Below are positions 46,655 through 58,700 of a stretch of DNA of 64,000 nt, piece after piece; the first letter of the stretch is position 1, and every line of letters begins with the position of its first letter. The stretch comes from Marisa cornuarietis. Taxonomy: Eukaryota; Mollusca; Gastropoda; Architaenioglossa; Ampullariidae. The DNA lies in contig SMMW01000016.1 in NCBI GenBank assembly GCA_004794655.1, forward strand, positions 372,001 through 436,000. The letters run 5' to 3'. The notes under the pieces are model-generated. The model was not told where the DNA came from. It saw nothing but the letters and a program-made list of their open reading frames with translations, and made no database searches. Made by a program: the position numbers and the translations under genes.

Positions 46655-48480
46655 TCAGTCAGTCGTCCTTTGACCGGCACCAGTCGTTGGGGGGATCACA
46701 TGGATAGACGCGGCAGCTGACAGCGCCCGCCACTCTTGCCCATTGTGGGCGATAGTCAGCAGGTCCTGTATAGGACGACCAGTCCAGTCTTTGACTTTCG
46801 TAAGCCAGTTCTTCCTCTGGCCACCTCGGCGTCGGCCACCCTCCAAGGTGCCTTGAAGGAAAGTCTTCGACAAGGTGTCGTGCCGGGTCACATGGCCAAA
46901 GAAGACCAGCTTACATCACTTGACTGTTGATAGTAGAGGTTCCTGGTGTCCTACGAGTGTGGCAATCTTGTTTCGCACAAAGTCGTTGGTTTTATGTTCT
47001 TTGTATGAGATCCGGAGCAGCCTCCTCAGGCACTTGTTATCGAATGCCTGGATTCTCCTTTCAATTTCGGCGAGTAGAGTCGATGTGTCACATCCGTAGA
47101 GGAGGATCGGTAGTACCAGGGATTTGTATAGCCTGTACTGTGTAGTGAACCTTATCTTGTGGCTATGCCCGATCCTATCTAGCCTAGCAATTGCCGCTGC
47201 TGCTGTTGTGATCCTGATGCGGATATCTGGCGTGGAGCTGCCGTCCTTGGATAGAGTGGCTCCCAAGTACTTGCTAACAGATCGATGTCGTCTGCAAAGC
47301 GTAGGTCACAGATCGGCCTTCCACCAATGGAAATGAAAGCGTGATGGTCGTGGAGAGCTTCAAGCATGATGTTCTCCCAAAATATATTCAACAGCACTGG
47401 TGATAGGGGACATCCTTGACGTAACCCTACTGTGGTGGGAAAGTAAGCTTCTGTTTGGGTATCCAGCAGTACTGTACTCGTTGAGCTATTATATAGCGCT
47501 TCGGTGACTTGAACGAGGTCTTCTTCGATGTTGAATTTTCGCATCACACGCCATAGCGCCTCGTACCAGACTGTCAAATGCCTTTTTAAAGTCAGTGAAG
47601 TTGTGGTAGAGTTTCCTCTGATGCTGAAGATTCTTTTCTATAAGAATGAGACAGTTGAAGATCTGCTCAACTTTGCTTCTACTTGGTCTGAAGCCAGCCT
47701 TATCTTTCGCTAGCAGTTCCTCTGCGGTGGTGATGATGCGGTTCTGTATGAACTTCACCTTTCCTTTGCTTGTGTGGCTGATAAGACTTATTGTTCTGTA
47801 ATTCTGGCACTGTTGGCTGTTTCCTTTTTGGGGAAAAAGGAGTATGACTAGTGACTGCGTCCATTCTTCAGACAATTCCTTGCGTCCCCAGACTCTTTGG
47901 CACAGAACAGTGCGCCTTTGTAGTTTCTTCCCCACCCTGCTTGAGCAGCTCAGCTGGCACATTATCAACGCCTGGCGACTTTCCTCCCTTCGGACTGTGT
48001 ACATCTCTTTCTACCTCTTCCCGTAGGACTGGAAGGTTTGCAGGTTCACTGTTTCACTGTTTCTAGTCTAATTGATGTGAAGAATGCTGGAAGATGTACA
48101 GGTCTTCGCAGTACTCAGCCCATCGGTTGAGTACATCATTGTTTTCTGTGAGAAGGTGGTCATTTCTGTCTTCGATGACTGAGGTCTTGTGCTGATCTAT
48201 CTTAGTGAGGGTCCTTAATAGTTAGTAGGTCTTTTTGGTGCCACTTCGTGCCATTCCATCCTCCATGTCCGGAACTGGCTCTCTATCAAGCTCTCACGAG
48301 CTGCCTTCTTCCCTTTCTTAATGGTATAGTTCACTTTTTTGTATTTAGTAGCTGCTTCGGGTTTGTTCTTCTTTTCTCTCTTCAAGGCCTTCTCTGATTA
48401 TTCGTGACCCATTACTGTTTCTTATTCAATTGTCACCATAGAACCTCCTGGGTTGTTGAGCTGGTCTCTACACGAAATTC
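46655..48480 (-). pseudogene. Decayed endonuclease-RT LINE (RTE-like)
   Basis: Reading the minus strand from about 48480, a pre-RT region resembles AATKYKKVNYTIKKGKKAAR and RWAEYCEDLY (needing frame changes). Then come RT fingers (ILLFPQKGNSQQCQNYRTIS, DKAGFRPSRS), motif A FTDFKKAFD at about 47573-47599, a frameshift, motif B GLRQGCPLSPVLLNIF and motif C FADD at about 47287-47298. The connection follows: YLGATLSKDG-like text, YKSLVLPILLYGCDTSTLL, IQAFDNKCLRRLLRISY, and a C-terminal FGHVTRHDT and LEGGRRRGGQRKNW. Damage: a frameshift between motifs A and B, loss of roughly 60 codons near 47268 and an in-frame TGA at about 46916. RTE affinity is inferred from the ENIMLEALHD, GGRPICDLRFADDIDL and HVTRHDTLS style; the endonuclease is not identifiable. 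Confidence 0.9.
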
Positions 48481-48492
48481 GTTTTATCAAAT

Positions 48493-48505
48493 CGACGACG
48501 ACGAC

Positions 48506-48577
<72 letters not shown>
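48493..48577. repeat. (GAC)n-(GAT)n microsatellite
   Basis: Four or five GAC units pass into about 23 GAT units. Poly-Asp, poly-Met and poly-Ile frames over it are artefacts. It lies just beyond the 5' side of the minus-strand LINE relic, so it is not the element's tail. Confidence 0.95.
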
Positions 48578-48769
48578 AGAGTTTCTACGACACAGGCATT
48601 TACGCGTAAAAAAGTCTACTGTAGCTGTGAATTCCGCTTCCTTTAGGCTACCTGACAGGATTGTAGGCTGAGCAAAGAGCATGAAGTTCTCTCCAGTTTC
48701 TGTGGACAATTGTGTAAACCTACGCAGCTGCAGTAGCACTAGCGCGCACGTACACACACGCACACACAA

Positions 48770-49050
48770 GTGACCGTAGCATGAGATCGTATGCCACTGC
48801 ACCGCACAACCTCTCGCACTTACGCGCGAGATTTTGCACCAGTCGCGGCTGTGGGAGCTCATTGGAGCTCTGGAATGCCAGAAATGTCCACTGCTCCACT
48901 CGATGGCGGAAAAGTCGCGAGAGTTCAGCCGCATCAAAGGCGACATGGGAAGTTGCGCACAGACACGAACAGCGCAGCGGAAAAGGCACCGCCAGTGTAC
49001 AGGGCGGCGGAGCGAGTACTCATTGGTCATCATCGAGAAGAGTTAGGAAT
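48770..49050. promoter_or_regulatory. CpG-rich patch
   Basis: CpG is common here (ACGCGCGAG, AGTCGCGAG, GGCGGCGGAGCGAG) against a depleted background. Overlapping frames of 70-203 residues on both strands follow from the low stop density of GC-rich DNA. One plus frame (48791-49186) is open for 131 codons without a recognised domain. Confidence 0.2.
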
Positions 49051-50340
49051 ACCAGCTACGTTTATTTCTGTGCAAATTTCATCCAGCCTTAGCATCCTTA
49101 TTAAACTATCGTCTTTAAATGATCAACACATCAAAGCCTTTGAGAGTGCGGCAGTCCAAGTACTAGAACATGTGATGCTTGCATAAAAATTAAAAGATGG
49201 ATAAAGTTAGTATACTAATATTTTCATTGTTAGGGACGGAGGTGTTAAACACTGCTCTTATCACGTAGCCTTTATTTTGTGGGAGAGGTGCCCTTCTCAT
49301 CCTTCCTACCTCTGTGTTCAGTAGCTGTGTTAACTGTGAGAAGAGGTAGGGGGGGAAGGCACGTTGCGGCATACAGGTATCGAAGCGGTTGGTGCGGTTC
49401 CCGCCAGACGTTGGTGATGTGGTTTTCCCAGCCAGGAGAACTACAAAACAACATGCAGGAGACGTGGGAGGACAAGGCCAGGTTAACGAAAGGAAAATTT
49501 GAAAAATTCATTTTTAAAAGAAAAATCGTATTCAGAGCATAAGCAGTCTTCTGAAAAGAACTCCTAATGTGTGCGCATTAAACTTTGCAGCAATCGGGGC
49601 CCAGCAGGTGGTGTGGAAAGCCGCTAGCTAGACTAAGCATAATTACCATTACTTGCTTGCAGCTCTCACCGAAATCCTAACCACGCTTCTCTCCAGTTCC
49701 GTTCCATTAATCCAGAGCACAACCATCTCCTGGTGCGGTTGACCATCTCACTATGTACACCATACACTTAGGAGCATTAAATGCGACATAACTTTTGGGG
49801 TGCAGGGATACTAGGCAGAAGAATGAAAACGTCACGAAGTACTTAAATTTAAGGACACCCCGGGTGCAAATTTAGTATCTGTTGAGCTACAAGGCGATAA
49901 TTTTTACAGTCTGAGCGAAGATCCTGTTCCAGTTTTTTAATTAGCATCGAGAGGTTTTCTCACCTGACTTTTGGACACAGGGTCAAGATGAGGTTGTTTT
50001 CCGCGACACCACAAAAATGGGGTTACTACTATAGTAACACCTCATTAACACCTGCCCGAAGTGGCTGCGACCTTTAATGACGTGAGAAATTAGAATTTAG
50101 TCCACAAGTGTTTCCTGCCACCATTCCTCCCCAGTCACAAACAGAGATTCAAATATCAAAGTGCAGTTTTGTGACAGATCCCTGATGGTGCTATGTGTGT
50201 TGTTAAGATCAATGTAGTTTCGTGTTTTGGTAGTTAGACTTAAAGCAAGTACAGTGTTGAGAATTTAGTCGAGAATTTAACCTGCTGTAAGTATGGTGTG
50301 TGACTCGTGACATGCTGTTCGGGATTCTGCGTTTGATAGT
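49051..50340. other. Unannotated stretch
   Basis: No gene supported. A small perfect hairpin, GTTACTA and TAGTAAC with a 3-base loop, lies at 50022-50038. Confidence 0.5.
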
Positions 50341-50344
50341 CTAG

Positions 50345-50575
50345 TGCTCTGCACAGAAAGAGGTCAAAGGCTTGACGTCATGTTTGTACACAAATAATTA
50401 ACATGTCCTCCCAGCCCTCCTGTTGGCTCAGTCCTTAGATCGTAAACGTATCCATGTACAAATCCTCACGTCTGTTATTGACCGCTTTGTGTGTGTAGTG
50501 ATGTGTGTAGCTGTGTATCTCGAGAACCAGATTTGGGGAAATAGTATCTTGTACTGACTACCCAATCGTTACAAG
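50345..50575 (+). repeat. Unclassified dispersed repeat, copy B
   Basis: It contains GCACAGAAAGAGGTCAAA, then CGTAAACGTATCCATGTACA and GTGTATCTCGAGAAC in the same order as copy A (42.2 kb). The first block is shared with copy C about 437 bases downstream. Confidence 0.7.
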
Positions 50576-50784
50576 AAAATTGCATTTAGTTCTTTAAGTC
50601 CACTAGTCTTACAAGATCGTACAGTCAAATACTTGATATGGCTTTCTTGAAGATGGGTGGGCAGTTTTAAGGGTGCGGCACTTTTTTTGTAGTCGTCATG
50701 TTGAATTCAGAAAAGGGGTACTACTCCCTGAAATCTCAGTGACCGAGTCCGTTTTGGTTCCTACATCTCTGCAAACATTGCAGT

Positions 50785-51005
50785 CGTGCGCACAGAAAGA
50801 AGCCAAAATTTGCATCAACAATGGCCACGGATACGCTTACTGAGCTTTGACGACCGTAAGTGAATCCACGTACACTTGTGAAATCCGATTGTGAACGACT
50901 TTTAACGATTTGTAACGTCCATCGTGATGGTAGGCCTGTGCCTCAACAACGGCAGACGTGTCTTAGATATTTTTTATTATGTAGCATCTTGCATGTGCCG
51001 TCGCT
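50785..51005 (+). repeat. Unclassified dispersed repeat, copy C
   Basis: It starts with GCGCACAGAAAGAAGCCAAA and continues with degraded counterparts of the copy A/B blocks (CGTAAGTGAATCCACGTACA, TAACGTCCATCGTGATG). It lies in tandem with copy B at a period of about 437 bases, so B and C may be an old tandem duplication. Confidence 0.5.
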
Positions 51006-51980
51006 AGGGATCTGAAATCATAAGGTTTAGAAACAGGCGATCATCCTATTTTTTTTCTTAACAAGCCATATAAAAGAGAAATTTTGGGCAGGACTATTTT
51101 TAACTTGAGTTTTTTGTTTGCCTGTGAAATATTTGTAGTGTATGTAATAGATATCAATCCATTGATCTAACTGCTTCTGGGGAATCAATCTTTTTTTTCT
51201 TTTCTTTAAATGGTGTTTGTAATGTTTGTGTCTCCAGCATTAAGGGTTATTAGAGTAAGTTCAAATAACTTGTGTTAGAGGTCTTCACTTTGACACATTG
51301 TCACGTTTGCTGCATTAAGAGAGTTAATTGACGATTTTAAATCTTTGGCGGTAGCTACCTTCCTCAATCGCTAATGTAAGATTCTGACAATTGCTAGCCC
51401 TTCACTCTCGCCTGTCATTGACAAGTTGCTATGAATGTGATGTTAGAATAAATTCCCAGCTAACAGAATAAATATTGGTAGCCGGAATGCAGGAAAGGAA
51501 GTTATAGCAATAAAATGTTCTACTTCGCCCGCGGAAAAATGAAGCATTCTTAAAATTACTCCCACTGCCGGTTTTTAACGGCATTAGTGTAGGACTCTAG
51601 TTTTCTCTCTATTTTCCTCCCTTGAAACACGTTTGCCGAGAGAGTTGTCCACTTGCGGACGAGTATTTGACGCTGGGTGACTATTTGTCCGGAAACGGAC
51701 TCAGTGAACGTTCAGGGAAGTCTTTCTCTCGGCGTGGCATTCTCATTCAAACACCAACATTGAGACTGTTGCCACACCGTGAGGAATCTTACCCCTTTTG
51801 TGGTTTGTAGCACACAGTTTGTCAGGAGCGGAGTATTTGCAACGGTATAATACAGACCTACATGTGGTCCTCAGCTTTGGTGGGTTTGCCGGTGGCCTTT
51901 TTGTTACACAATACAATTTATAATTATTTATTCATCGAAAGTACAAAATACACGCCTACGTCCTTTTTGTCTAATGTAGG
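51006..51980. other. Unannotated AT-rich stretch
   Basis: AT-rich, with T runs near 51048 and 51190, and no supported gene or repeat. Confidence 0.5.
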
Positions 51981-51982
51981 TA

Positions 51983-52082
51983 GGTTGGTTGGTTGGTTGG
52001 TTGGTTGGTTGGTTGGTTGGTTGGTTGGTTGGTTGGTTGGTTGGTTGGTTGGTTGGTTGGTTGGTTGGTTGGTTGGTTGGCT
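51983..52082. repeat. (GGTT)n microsatellite, locus 2
   Basis: About 25 perfect GGTT units over 100 bases. The reverse strand is (AACC)n. It is not the TTAGGG-type animal telomere repeat. Confidence 0.95.
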
Positions 52083-52435
52083 GGCAAAAGTGCTTCAACA
52101 GAGCGAAGGTTTTGTGCTAGCTGGCAAAAGGTTGATGAAAGCCGAAGGGACAGGCGATTAGATTGCCTGGAGAATTATCCCGACACCAGCCCTATAAACG
52201 GGTACAGCACCCCGGAAGAGATACAATAAGCCTATGACTTAATGTATCATTTTACCTCGAGCATTCTAACAGGTTAAAATTTCTTTTCTTTATTATTTAT
52301 GTTTGTTTTCGTCGAACTCTCCGGAAATGCTCTACCACCACACTTGTTATTTTCAACTTGAAGTGTTTAGCAAAAATTAACCTCGAAACAAGCCTCTCTG
52401 AGCTCATTTTCAGTAGAAAAACAGCACCAAAATGG
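52083..52435. other. Unannotated stretch
   Basis: No supported gene between the GGTT array and the CpG-rich patch. CTGGCAAAAG occurs on both sides of a short spacer (52082 and 52120). Confidence 0.5.
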
Positions 52436-52439
52436 GGTG

Positions 52440-53060
52440 GTAACATCCGGCTTAACAAAAAATATGTCGGCGTTAGGAAGAGGGCGAGGAGGCGCACCAG
52501 TCTTAACCATCCGCTTCCAAAATGGCGACATCTTTGCAGGACGGTCAACCGCTTGTTGTCCCACACACGCCGCGAGGTCCGCGCCCGTCTCCACAAATAA
52601 ACCCCCGATCGGCGTCCAAACAACAGGGTTTGATGTGCAGGACTCTGTTCCGTTGTTACAGCTGATCGTCCTGCATCGTCCTTGTGTGTGGACACAGAGA
52701 TGGGGGCCGTCCGGGGGGCAACATTTGGCACCGCGGACTTAGCGTTGATCTGGCAAATCTCCCCTTAATCCGTCTAACGCCTTTGGTTCAGGGCGGTTGT
52801 CTCGCTTTGCCGGTGTCCTTTGGCTGGCTCGCCCGCGTGGTGTCGCCTCTGTCACCCCTTCCCCCTAACTCGCGCGCTGTGGTGGCGACGAGAAGCAAGA
52901 GGTCAGAGGTTGTGGTTGAGCAGCAATTTCTGCCAGCAGCCAGGCCACGGGAGGATCGATGAGGGATGATGAAATGAGCTTCGCGGCTGCAGACCTTGCT
53001 GGAAAGTTCTCTTCTCGATTCTCTCTCATTCATTCTGCGCGTCGTGTGGCCTGTCGTTCT
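52440..53060 (+). promoter_or_regulatory. CpG-rich region with ATGGCG start motif
   Basis: The GC- and CpG-rich segment includes CCAAAATGGCGACATC at about 52518-52533, which matches a YY1-type core (AAAATGGCG) and a good start context. The ATG at 52522 opens a 47-codon frame (MATSLQDGQPLVV, Pro-rich) that ends at 52665 with no clear donor. More CpG-dense sequence follows to about 52960. This may be a promoter or first exon in the plus direction; no TATA box or downstream exon was identified. Confidence 0.25.
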
Positions 53061-54740
53061 GTCTGTCTGTCGCGGAGTCGAATATTATGCTCTCACCAAG
53101 ACTATATTGTGCTTTGTTTTAACAAACCAGCTGTCATAGGCTACTACCTCACAATAACAAGTCGAAATTCAAGTCAAAGTTCTAATCGAAGTCTCTTTCT
53201 CTCTTGTTTCCTTCTTCACATGTTTTCTTAAAGAGGCTTAATTGTCATGACTTTCACCGCTACGCTAAGAGAAAAAAGATGAGCCAAGAAACACTTCGCT
53301 CTTGTACATTGTCAGACGCCTTGTCTGGGATGTGTCTCGCATAATTTATCGCGACAGACCACTTCTGAGACCACTTCTTTACTAAAAGGTCGAGAGGAGG
53401 TCACGAACAGAAACGAGAAGATTGTGAATAGGAACGTGACATGTCACAAGATTAGCTGTAGTTTACTTAATACCTGTCATTTAACACTGGCTATCCTTGA
53501 AAATGTCAGTGATTTTTATTTACAAGATTTGTAAGGTTTTAAAAAATATCAATTTTGAACGAATGGCTTTACAAGTAGAAAACCAAAGTACATGTAATTT
53601 TTTTTATTACCATCAGCGAGAGGCATGCGACCTTAGTTTGTTCACCTGTTTGCTGTTCAGGTAAGATTGACAATTTACGAGAGAGAGAAGGAGATGGAGA
53701 GAAGGATAAAATACTGAGGTAGCAATTTCAATATCGCCCGTCACAGGAACACTTATCACCGATCTCCCAAACCTGGAGGTGGAATTCAACGGCTGGGCAA
53801 TCTAAAGACTAAGCGGGCTCCATGTCGAAACGTTTTGTCACTGTGCACTTGCATGTGCACGGCTGTCTGTGTGCGAGCTCCCACACACGCCGACAGCGCC
53901 ATCTTTGTCCGCACGTGCCGAGTAAAGGACATGCGCATCGCAGTGAGAGTCTGATAGACCTGCTCGTCTCTGCTGCCCCTCGGGCGCCATTAAATTACTC
54001 AGATTAAGGCCCGCCGTTAGAGGAAGCGCCATAAATCTCCGACCTACTGTCATAGATTATAGTGAAATATACGCCCGCTTTTCTAGCATCATCAGGTCAA
54101 AGGTAATAAAGATGTCACTAGCATGATTGAGGTGCCAAGACAGAGATGGAGCGATGCTAACAAGTATTTCCATGTTCGGATCGATCTGTGCTCCAAGAGC
54201 CATCACAGGCTTCGTCTGAAGGTTAGCTGCTTCGAATAGAAACTGGTATTTTAGTATCTAATAAAAACCCTGGTCTCCCTTAGCGACAGATGGATAAGCC
54301 CCAAAATAACCACAAACATAGGGAAAATATCGAGAAACAGGGCTGGTGTTGGGTGGATATCCCAGCGGTCAAGGAAGGAACGATTTTACTGCTTAGACCA
54401 TCAGCCAGCATCACAAGAGGTGTCTTCTTGTACTCGACATCAAAACTACAAGCACACGTTCCATCAAATGAAATGAGCTTACATAAAACCCTGTGTGGTT
54501 ATCATCTACGAAACATTGTTAAGTGGCAGTAAACTTTATAAGTAAGGAGTGCAACGGTAAGTATTAGCATCGTATTACTGCTGTTGAATAACAAAAAGTT
54601 AAAAAGTGGAAATGGCGCCTTTAACATTTCTTTTATAGGTATAAATGTCTGACGACGATCAGCGAGTGGGAAAGAAGTATAGAAATAATTTATCAGCAGA
54701 CAATACCCGGAGTATTGTCAGTAGAAAATCGTTTTCAGAA
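53061..54740. other. Unannotated stretch
   Basis: No supported gene. A GA tract lies near 53680-53705. The 80-residue frame at 54290-54532 has no recognised domain. Confidence 0.5.
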
Positions 54741-54742
54741 TC

Positions 54743-54881
54743 GGTTGGTTGGTTGGTTGGTTGGTTGGTTGGTTGGTTGGTTGGTTGGTTGGTTGGTTGG
54801 TTGGTTGGTTGGTTGGTTGGTTGGTTGGCTGGCTGGCTGGCTGGCTGGTTGGTTGGTTGGTTGGTTGGTTTTTTTTTTTTT
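54743..54881. repeat. (GGTT)n-(GGCT)n-(GGTT)n-T array, locus 3
   Basis: About 22 GGTT units, about five GGCT units, about six GGTT units, then T12. The internal GGCT block is flanked by identical GGTT on both sides, as expected if one T-to-C change spread by slippage inside the array. Confidence 0.95.
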
Positions 54882-55720
54882 ACTTTAAGAAAGTTGTTTA
54901 CGTTGTAGGACAAATTTGGAGGAGTTGCTCAGGCCTTTTACACTCTTTAGTATACCGAGGGGCAAGATGGCGAACAAGACTGGGACTGGGCAGCTTCTGC
55001 GTATCTCGTAGTCTGGCAGCAGCCTGTATTTTGTCCTTTCACATTTTCACAGATGGCGCGTCTGTCGCCCGCATGATCAACTAAAGGTGTCACGAGGTGA
55101 TTAGGGCCATGACCACTTGTGTCGGACAATGTGGGCAGCTTGCAATCGAGCTGATGGTACCGCATGTCTGCTACCAAAATGGCAGAGGGCACAGACAAGG
55201 CGGACGGATTAATGACGTTAACTGCTTTTTTTTCAAGAGAACGGTGAAAGTAGTATTAGCATTTTCGATCTACCTCTCGTGCTGAAAAAATCCTGGTTCA
55301 TTGCCATCGGATGCAAAGATTTTTGACCTGTGTGGCCAGGACAGCGACTGTGGACAGACAATATATGCTCGCGGCTGGAATGTTGGTGGAAAAAGGTCTC
55401 CCCTTTTCTCCCTTTCCTCCACCTCTGCCATGCATAATCAGTTGCTTGTAGGGCATTAGATTTTTCATGCCATTAAACATTTAGCTGCTCTTACCTTCAA
55501 AGAGGATATCTCTTCTTTTGAAACATGCCTGCTGGTATGCCAGCGATATACGAGTTCTTCTTGAGAGTGCTCTCCCTGTGGGGTCTTCAGACTTCGGGTT
55601 CTCGGGCAATAAACTACCTTGTGGGTATGCCAGTACACCATCTTCCCTTATTTCTCTCCCCTTCCGTTGGCGAAAAGAGCGCCCGCTGGAAAGCCAGATC
55701 CTTGGGTGGGGAGGTAGCTT
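54882..55720. other. Unannotated stretch with two ATGGC starts
   Basis: GCAAGATGGCGAACAAG (ATG at 54966) and CCAAAATGGCAGAGGGC (ATG at about 55173) both resemble YY1-type start contexts. Each opens only a short frame and no donor is convincing. Confidence 0.3.

Positions 55721-55721
<1 letters not shown>

Positions 55722-55773
<52 letters not shown>
55722..55773. repeat. (ATC)n microsatellite
   Basis: About 17 perfect ATC units, the complement of the GAT arrays at 0.56 and 48.5 kb. Confidence 0.95.
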
Positions 55774-58700
55774 CTGCAAACCTTTTGTTCCATTCCTCTA
55801 CACTTTTCTGTTCAAACACAAAACATCTCTCTACATTTTTTAATGCGCTTCAGAATGCTGAAATGTCTTCTGATAATGGACGCCTTGTGTGATTTGAATT
55901 TACATGTAGATTTATTCAAATCTGGTGGACTGGTCAGGCCGTGCAAGGTTTCTTACCGCCGCCCAAGACAGGCCTCTATGGCGAGCATGGTCAGCCACTG
56001 CATTTATCTTCTTTTCGACTTGGCGACCAAAACTGGCAAATGACACCATTCAATGAATAAATGAATGAAATTCAAAACCTGGGTCATATGTGTCCTTATG
56101 AGGATTTATTAGGATGTATTTCAACATTCAAAATATTCTAGCATGCTAAAGGATCCGTTCCGTTTTGGCAATAAGAAATGAGGTCCAGAAAAGGAATACT
56201 CTTTGTCTAGAATGTGGTGGCTACTGATGGCTGTTCCTGTTGGCTTTTTTCTTCTATTTTGGTCTCGTGGATGCGATGGATTTTTAGCTGCGGGATGTCG
56301 TAGTGATTGCAGTCTGACACCCGCTTTTTCTCTTAAGGTCCTTCAGTTTGAATAATCGTCTGGACTTCGCTGTCATCACACCTGAGTCCATAGAAGGTGG
56401 TGAACTGGCTCAACAGGGGTTTTAAGAACAGAAAAGAAAGGAAAGAGATAAACGTTCAACAACCCAACCCTTTAGTGTTGAACCACCCATGCGGGTTGAA
56501 ATATACGAGTCTCCCTGTCTACGAGAACGCGCCTACGAACGAACACTCGTATGGCTAACACGCAATCAGACGCATGGGTGGCAGACAAGAAACTGACTGT
56601 AAGAAACCCGGATCCTTTCACCCCAATTGGAGCTTAGTTTGGCAATGCTCTGATGTTGACACTAACTTTGGAAATAGCATCACCTGTTCCTACCAAACAA
56701 GCATTCAGTGTGTAACAGTTTTGTGTCTCACATCGACCCCATCCATCCCAATCCCGTGGATTCAAGTCCCAACTTATCTCTCCATCGGGGCAAGTCACTC
56801 CAGGAGTTAAATATGTCACTTTGTTATTACAGCGATAAACATGACCTGACCAGGAAGTTCTATGTCATCACGCCTCCCTTCCCCTTTTACTCTCTCCCCC
56901 TCTTGCTCTTTCATCTGACGCAGCATCCGCTCTGCAAGAACACTCATGCGTGCCAGTACCGGAAGAGTCACCGTGCCGTGACCGATGTCATGCCGTCTTT
57001 TCTGGGCACACGCACCAAGGACCAGCAATATTGACTCGAGGGATCGATATGCAGCGATGGCCAGTGAACCTGCTGCCCTGCCCCAGAGACGCATGCGCAG
57101 TTCTTGCCTCAACCCCAGTAGCTCGTCCTGCTTATAGTTCTTTGACGGCAGAAATTTTACTGGCTTCAACCGCTCCATCTGCTCTTCGGTCAGAGTCAGA
57201 AGCGAGCGTTTGGTCAGCTTACAGGCTAACCTCAGCCACCCGCAAGATTCGATTTTTATTTTAACGAACTTTTTATTGCGCTATTTTATGTTTCCATCCT
57301 CCGTATCATCTGAGCTGTCCTTTCCTATCAAAAGCGACACAAAACAACAACGAGCTAAGAAGAAAAATAAGGAAAGCAATTATGTTGACTTGTGATAACG
57401 AAGGGTAATGCCTGCATTACATTATTTTTAACATAAATTACCATTACCATAATATTATTTTTAATATGATTTTTTTCTTGAAGGGAAGTAAGACTATAAT
57501 ATTCGAATATTTCTAGGAAGAGCTACAAAAGAGGATTCTTGATCTTGTCACAAAAGAGGAAAGCAAGCATAGATGCCAGAAAAAGCTAGCTTTGGCACGT
57601 TGGTACATCTTGTATCTTATCGTGCTGTTGGACAAGTTACAGAAAAATACGTGTCACGTCCACTTTGTACTGATTCTACTTTCTGACGTTACCGAAGCCA
57701 CATTCCGTGACGTGGGGAGGGGAGGGGACTGGGAGGATATGCTAAGAGGCGTTGACCAATCAGGGAATCCTCGCTTGTAACCCCTCGGCAAAAGAGGCTT
57801 AAACTTTAAGCTGTGTCAAAAAAAAAAATCCAGGTGAGAATTGCGATGTTCGAAAGCGAACTAAGCATCTATTTTCGTTCAGATTTTAGAAATGAGTATT
57901 TCTTTTATGCCCACTCTTTTATAAAATAATTGTGTACTCGGGTCCACCTTTAAAGTCCTCCCCGATTGGTCCGAGTTATAAACAGATTCTGGTAGGTAGA
58001 GATAATATAAATGTATTCGATACATTTTAACGCCTGAAACACAGCGGTTTATTTATTATCTAATTTCAAAGTTGTTGATTTGCACCAATAGTCAGCAAGT
58101 CCTGCAAAATCTCGCTACCCTGTGCAAAGAACAAAGATGTTTATGAAATTTTACAAGCTGCAGGTGGCCACTACAATTGATGTTTTTTCCGTTTGCTTAA
58201 GTACTGTCACAAAAGCCTCAACTGTGAAAATGTCAAACTGAGATTTATTTGCGCGTTTATATGGGCATAGTTGCTCGTACAGTTGTGGGTGTAAATAGCA
58301 TCAAGAAAAAGAAAGACTTTAAACCGTACAAACGTTTACAAAAATGGAAAAGGAGAGACATATTCTCTGGAACTCTGTTGCAGATATTCCTTATCATTTA
58401 CTGTGCACGATACTAACAATACATTGTGTCACCGGTCACTGCTATAATACTGTAGCTTGAAAGCTGAATTTAAAGTACATTTATTGAGATGACACCAAGT
58501 GTTCGTTCAGCTACACGGTGTTGTTGGACGAGAAAGGCTGTGTGTTTCTGTACAGCAGGCACGGACCCTGGAGCAAGCCGCTTTTTTGCGGTGCCTCAAA
58601 GCACTCCTACTTATTTATTACTGGGTAACATTCAGGAGCAAAGTGGCAATCGCATACCAAAAGGTGATTTGATCATTCGAGGAATTTTTTTTAGTTCATT

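Noticed and set aside
46373..46720. 115-codon plus-strand frame as a cellular gene
   Set aside because: Its N-terminal part matches the C-terminal tail of a LINE reverse transcriptase and the remainder looks like that element's 3' UTR, so it is annotated as a LINE relic.
48404..49033. Poly-Asp, poly-Met and poly-Ile frames
   Set aside because: Translation of the (GAT)n array. The long minus frame merely links it to CpG-rich DNA.
48791..49186. 131-codon plus-strand frame in the CpG-rich patch
   Set aside because: GC-rich DNA has few stops, two other overlapping frames of similar length exist and no domain is visible.
51862..52229. GWLVGWLV membrane-like repeat protein
   Set aside because: Translation of the (GGTT)n array. 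The hydrophobic pattern is an artefact, also seen at 39.8 and 54.7 kb.
39775..54870. Interstitial telomere sequence
   Set aside because: The tetramer is GGTT and not TTAGGG, and no TTAGGG array occurs in the window.
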